Shown: in pieces, positions 60,701 through 64,000 of the stretch
Position numbering within the stretch: position 1 is the stretch's first letter
How the letters are laid out: each line of letters begins with the position of its first letter
From: Mytilus edulis
Lineage: Eukaryota; Mollusca; Bivalvia; Mytilida; Mytilidae
Length of the DNA: 64,000 nt
Reading direction: 5' to 3'
Assembly (NCBI RefSeq): GCF_963676685.1
Contig: NC_092347.1
Coordinates: 91,752,466-91,816,465 of the forward strand
The notes under the pieces: generated by a model
Told to the model about the DNA's origin: nothing
The model's input: the letters and a program-made list of their open reading frames with translations, nothing else
Database searches by the model: none
Position numbers and translations under genes: made by a program

Positions 60701-63312
60701 CATTTCTATTTACTTATACGAAAGTTATGGTGCGAAAACCAAGAAAAATGCTTATTTGGGTCCCTTTTTGGCCCCTAATTCCTAAACTGTTGGGACCTCA
60801 ACTCACAAAATCAATACCAACCTTCCTTTTGTGGTCATAAACATTGTGTTTAAATTTCATTGATTTCTATTTACTTAAACTAAAGTTATTGTGCGAAAAC
60901 CAAGAATAATGCTTATTTGGGCACTTTTTTGGCCCCTAATTCCTAAACTGTTAGAACCAAAACTCCCAAAATCAATACCAACCTTTCTTTTGTGGTCATA
61001 AACTTTGTGTCAAAATTTCATAGATTTCTATTAACTTAAACTAAAGTTATAGTGCGAAAACCAAGAAAATGCTTATTTGGGCCCTTTTTGGCCCCTAATT
61101 CCTAAAATGTTGGGACCAAAACTCCCAAAATCAATCCCAACCTTCCTTTTGTGGTCATAAACCTTGTGTTAAAATTTCATAGATTTCTATTCAGTTTTAC
61201 TAAAGTTAGAGTGCGAAAACTAAAAGTATTCGGACGACGACGACGACGCCAACGTGATAGCAATATACGACGAAAAAATTTTCAAATTTTGCTGTCGTAT
61301 AAAAATCAATATATCATCTAAGAGAATACCATAGCATTCACACAATGAAAATTTTACTATTACAATTGATAAAACCATTGAACTATTGACAAAATCAGGG
61401 AACCAATTCAAGACATAAATGGCCTGTGCAAATGTATATTATAATGAAATCTCAAGAAATCATAAGTCACAAAAGTTCTGAGTACCATTATATAAGTGGG
61501 TCTACATTGTATACATGTACATGTACTACAAATCATCAATTAAAATAAACTTATACATGTAAGCTTCAAACAAGTGTCAAAATATCAAAAGGACTCCAAA
61601 ATCATAATACATTCTCAAAAGTATTTGTAAAATAAAATGTATGTCAGAGATAAAATTGTATTTCAACACTACATGTACATCAATCTCATATAATTGCTAT
61701 TAATTGGTAGAGTGGTATGTCCAGAAGGAGTGACATGAGTTGTATGAGGATATGTATCATAAAAAACTGACCATACTGACTGCCGTATCACAATACACTT
61801 TGGCACCCTACACGTTTGCACCCAAGGTCCATTTGCACCCTACACGTTCGCACCCAATTTTTAATAAAATTCCAGTTGAATAATTAGAAAATCATGATTG
61901 TTGTTTTAAATTGCTTTGATGTAAATATTGCATGTGCATGTATTTAGCTTGGTATGAGCAAAACATTGAAGATTTCAAATGAAAAACGCAAAAGATAATT
62001 GTTTTTAACAGCTTGGCCCCTTTGATCTGAAACAATGAAACAAAAAATAAAAGCAATACACTAACCAAAACATGATTACGATTTATTTGACACGAAGAAA
62101 AAACGTTGACAGAATCTCACTTTATTTAAAAACAATGATTATTATTTTTTAACAATACACTATCCAAAACATGATTAAGATTAATTCAACACAAAAATAA
62201 GTCTCACTTAAATTTGAGACCGTGATGACAACAATAACTTATAGGAATACACTTGCCAAAACTTGATTACAAAGTTATTAAACACAAAACCAATAAAAAT
62301 TGGGCGCGAACGTGTAGGGTGAGATCAGACTTTGGGTGCAAATTAAATGTGTAGGGTGCAAAAGTGAAAGGGAGCGAACGGGATTGGGCGTGAACGGACC
62401 CGGATTCACTGACTGCTTATACACAAATCTGCAACCTTTTTTTCAATGAAACCAAAATTTTATTCAGGGTGACTGGTCATATGTACATTTGTAAATAGTT
62501 TTTAATAATGTTGACGCCTAATCCCATGATCATAATGATGTTTTAATAAAACTTATGACATTTATTTCATAACTTATGCGCTTTAAATTTGAATAATATC
62601 TCATTAAAATCAAGTTTTTAAGGTACATGTAGGTGCTATTTCATTTTAGATATTGTTGAATTTACCAAATATTTCTGGATTTTAAAAATTCAATATGTAT
62701 AGCAGGAACATATATATATTACAAATCTACTGTTCCCAGGTTACAGCGTGTCAATTGTGCATTTGATGGTTATTATAGTAGCCATTACACAAACAAATGT
62801 TAATAAAAAATCTCAAATATTTTGCTTAAGAATTATAAGATTTATAAGGATTAAAGACATTTTTTCTAGGTTATTGATGTTTAAACAGGTGCTCATACTC
62901 ACAAACTTCACATAAACATTTAAGTCCGAAGTTTTGTTCAGTTTGTGGGTTAATTGACTCTGAACGTACTCAGGGCAAACATGTAATCAGGGTGATATTG
63001 ATAACTGCTAAAGTGAAACAGGGCGAACAAGAAGGGGAGCGAACCTGATTTGAGGGAACAGACCACAATTTATCAGATGATGTTGCATTGTAAGATTCAA
63101 AAGGTTCTATCATTTACATTTTTAAAATATAAAGCTGCTTTTATCTTCCTTATTAATATTTTTACAGAATATTTTACTTTCGATTTCACAACAGTTCAGT
63201 CAGTTGTATATTTTTTTATGTTTATTCACTCACCAAACATTCTCAAGTGCATGTTTGTTACTGGATTATACGATCCACACGCTATCAGAACTACTCTTCT
63301 CGGAGAAGCCAT
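51755..63312 (-). CDS. NMNAT1-like: Nicotinamide/nicotinate mononucleotide adenylyltransferase (NMNAT), 8 exons
   Basis: Joins NMN (or NaMN) and ATP to give NAD+ (or NaAD), the last step of NAD synthesis. Minus-strand exons in order: 63234-63312, 57957-58045, 57366-57433, 56925-57085, 54158-54279, 53447-53548, 52823-52881, 51755-51857; all GT-AG, phases 1,0,2,1,0,0,2, giving 260 residues. Nucleotide-binding loop [12 protein letters not shown] (13-24) with the TxxH motif at 19-22; [14 protein letters not shown] at about 43-56; [17 protein letters not shown] (153-169); second signature ISSTKIR (221-227). An insert with a KRRRR cluster (119-123) matches the position of the NMNAT1 nuclear localisation signal, favouring the nuclear type over the Golgi and mitochondrial isoforms. 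Length is normal for animals (about 250-310). The introns carry numerous mobile elements, but no exon is damaged. Confidence 0.93.
54330..54470 (+). repeat. R3-family repeat, left half, split by a later insertion
   Basis: Ends in TCAAGTCAGGAGCCTGTAAT and GTTGCTGTCTTACATATTTG, the middle of R3. The right half resumes at about 56554-56680 with GCAGCTTAGTATATTGGTTT and TACTCATTGTT. The 2.08-kb unit between them was therefore inserted into R3. Confidence 0.6.
55108..55790 (+). mobile_element. YLDD reverse-transcriptase C-terminal fragment (Penelope-like?), frameshifted
   Basis: Frame 1 (55115-55321) contains the catalytic box RYLDD at 55136-55150 and PFLDLDIYI. Frame 2 (55305-55790) continues with [34 protein letters not shown] and KLLHQGF, ending RSLHRN and TAA. 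The two frames overlap at an A-run near 55308-55313, consistent with a single-base insertion, so the copy is not functional. The catalytic box and the following FLD-x-D block recall Penelope-like elements, but I am not sure of the family. The upstream RT domains and any endonuclease are absent. Confidence 0.7.
55784..56428 (+). repeat. 645-bp retroelement 3' end, plus copy, in NMNAT intron 4
   Basis: Begins at GAACTAAACACATTTATTCT (last codons and stop of the RT frame) and ends TTCCATTCTCAATTTTAT. It contains the block AGTCAGGAGCCTCTGGCC. It matches 58676-59320 in reverse complement over exactly the same length, with about 8 mismatches and no indel by eye. Confidence 0.9.
57680..57813. mobile_element. 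Small foldback element in NMNAT intron 2
   Basis: ATCAATGATTAGCTGCAGAA (start) and its inverted partner ending GCAGCTAATCAATGAT, with paired TAGGTCC and GGACCATA, give roughly 35-base arms around a 60-base spacer. Confidence 0.6.
58676..59320 (-). repeat. 645-bp retroelement 3' end, minus copy, in NMNAT intron 1
   Basis: Inverted copy of 55784-56428. It begins exactly at the end of the RT ORF, so it is a 5'-truncated insertion containing only the last codons and the 3' untranslated region. Confidence 0.9.
59340..61305 (+). mobile_element. Pearl/Helentron-like non-autonomous element with three tandem arrays
   Basis: The head at 59360-59560 contains GCTTCGCAGGGCGCAGC, a TTATACGACCGC motif and CTGAACGGTTGGGGCAAGT. 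Then: (a) about four 35-bp units at 59936-60061 with the palindromic core TTGCACAATATTGTGCAA; (b) a 261-bp higher-order repeat (125 + 136) twice at 60071-60605; (c) four units of about 160 bp at 60610-61215 (CTAAACTGTTGGGACC). The tail has CGGACGACGACGACGACGCC and a hairpin ATACGAC...GTCGTAT at 61265-61300. Core repeats of about 160 bp between fixed flanks match what I remember of bivalve pearl elements. It has no protein and lies in NMNAT intron 1. Confidence 0.65.
61796..62366. mobile_element. MITE-like element with ~70-bp TIRs that contain their own repeats
   Basis: Left TIR 61796-61865 and right TIR 62297-62366 are inverted copies. Each arm contains two tandem copies of a GCACCCTACACG-type motif. 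The interior is about 430 bp, AT-rich and without an ORF. It lies in NMNAT intron 1. Confidence 0.75.
62820..63060. repeat. R7 repeat copy 2 and a GGGAGCGAAC-containing tail
   Basis: 62820-62960 shares ordered landmarks with 39285-39430. 63010-63060 contains AGTGAAACAGGGCGAACAAG and AAGGGGAGCGAACCTGATT, similar to 62363-62400 next to the right TIR of the 61.8-kb MITE. Confidence 0.4.
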
Positions 63313-64000
63313 GCTTTAATTTGTTTTATCTGTCACTGGTTTATTTAATGTATTAGTATAAGAACAGTTTTCCTTCGTTGGGAATTCGCTTGAACATGTT
63401 GCATAAATTACAATTACGGAATTAATCTACTTCCTGTTTACATTTTCCGGAACACTTCGGACTTTTACCATTGAGTTTGGATTCACATGTGCTTAGAAAA
63501 CGTCATTGGTGTTTAGTTGTTTAATACTAATTACAGATACACATTTACACGTAAACCCGGTTTCTATTGATTGTATACTTATTTGTTTTCATTCTCTCCA
63601 TTTCAAGCAATTGGAAGTAACTTTTATTTACACATTTTAGAAAAATACACTTTAATCTGTAGATTGTCTCCCCTGACCAAGAATATAGTTTGTGCTTTAA
63701 AGACAGAAAGATCAGGTTTATGCTTCAAATCTTCAAGCATGCTTTAGTAGACTAAATATTTGTTGTATTCAGTTTTATTAACCTATGCATCCTTTCTTAA
63801 CTTTGCCTTTGGTCCTATCATTCAAATTAACTATTCAGATTCTATTCTGTATTCTGTAGCAAGATTCTATAGCAAGGATTTATATAGGGTACAACCGGGG
63901 ATGTTCGGACAGAGGGGGAAGTTCGGACAGTTTTGTTTCAGTTCTCCGTTCTGATTCGGCATATTTTGCAGCCCATGACATCATATCTGAAGAACAGCCA
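63313..64000 (-). promoter_or_regulatory. NMNAT upstream region
   Basis: 5' flank of the minus-strand NMNAT gene. No TATA box or known repeat recognised. The far end contains GTTCGGACAG repeated within 40 bases (near 63904-63930). Confidence 0.3.

Noticed and set aside
63050-63319. 89-residue plus-strand ORF over the NMNAT first exon
   Set aside because: Antisense to the NMNAT start exon, whose [12 protein letters not shown] motif is decisive.
1-64000. CRISPR arrays, bacterial operons, tRNA or rRNA genes
   Set aside because: No regular spacer arrays, ribosome binding sites or cloverleaf-like sequence were recognised; the split genes show this is animal DNA.

Overview
The window is animal nuclear DNA: AT-rich, intron-rich and dense with dispersed repeats. 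Several repeat families look like ones I remember as abundant in marine mussels (Mytilus) and other bivalves, so a bivalve, probably Mytilus-like, is the best guess. That is from memory; no database was searched.

Layout. (1) 1003-4918, plus strand: an eight-exon CDC25-type cell-cycle phosphatase with an intact catalytic loop. (2) 7640-13748 and 17164-21313, plus strand: two tandem paralogous genes for secreted C-type lectins. They share exon lengths and phases across the lectin fold but differ in their sugar- and calcium-binding motifs, and only the second has a proline-rich stalk. (3) 21363-36200: repeats and sequence I cannot assign. (4) 36244-37350, plus strand: an intronless coding exon for a class A GPCR resembling the free fatty acid receptor FFAR4/GPR120. 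(5) 37450-51500: repeats, a perfect 161-bp-arm palindrome, and three unassigned minus-strand exon-like ORFs near 41.6-41.9, 44.0-44.4 and 48.2-48.4 kb. (6) 51755-63312, minus strand: an eight-exon NMNAT (NAD+ biosynthesis) gene whose introns are full of nested mobile elements.

Mobile elements: a decayed LINE inside lectin gene 1; two fragments of one YLDD-type (Penelope-like?) reverse transcriptase; a TIR-bounded unit carrying one of those fragments; several MITE-like foldback elements; a tandem-repeat element with about 160-bp core units (pearl/Helentron-like); and many copies of short interspersed families, called here R1 to R7. The genes are unrelated single-gene units; only the two lectins form a family cluster. 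The most testable new observation is that NMNAT exons 2-4 lie between two inverted 645-bp repeat copies about 99% identical. That arrangement favours back-splicing, and the phases would give an uninterrupted circular reading frame.
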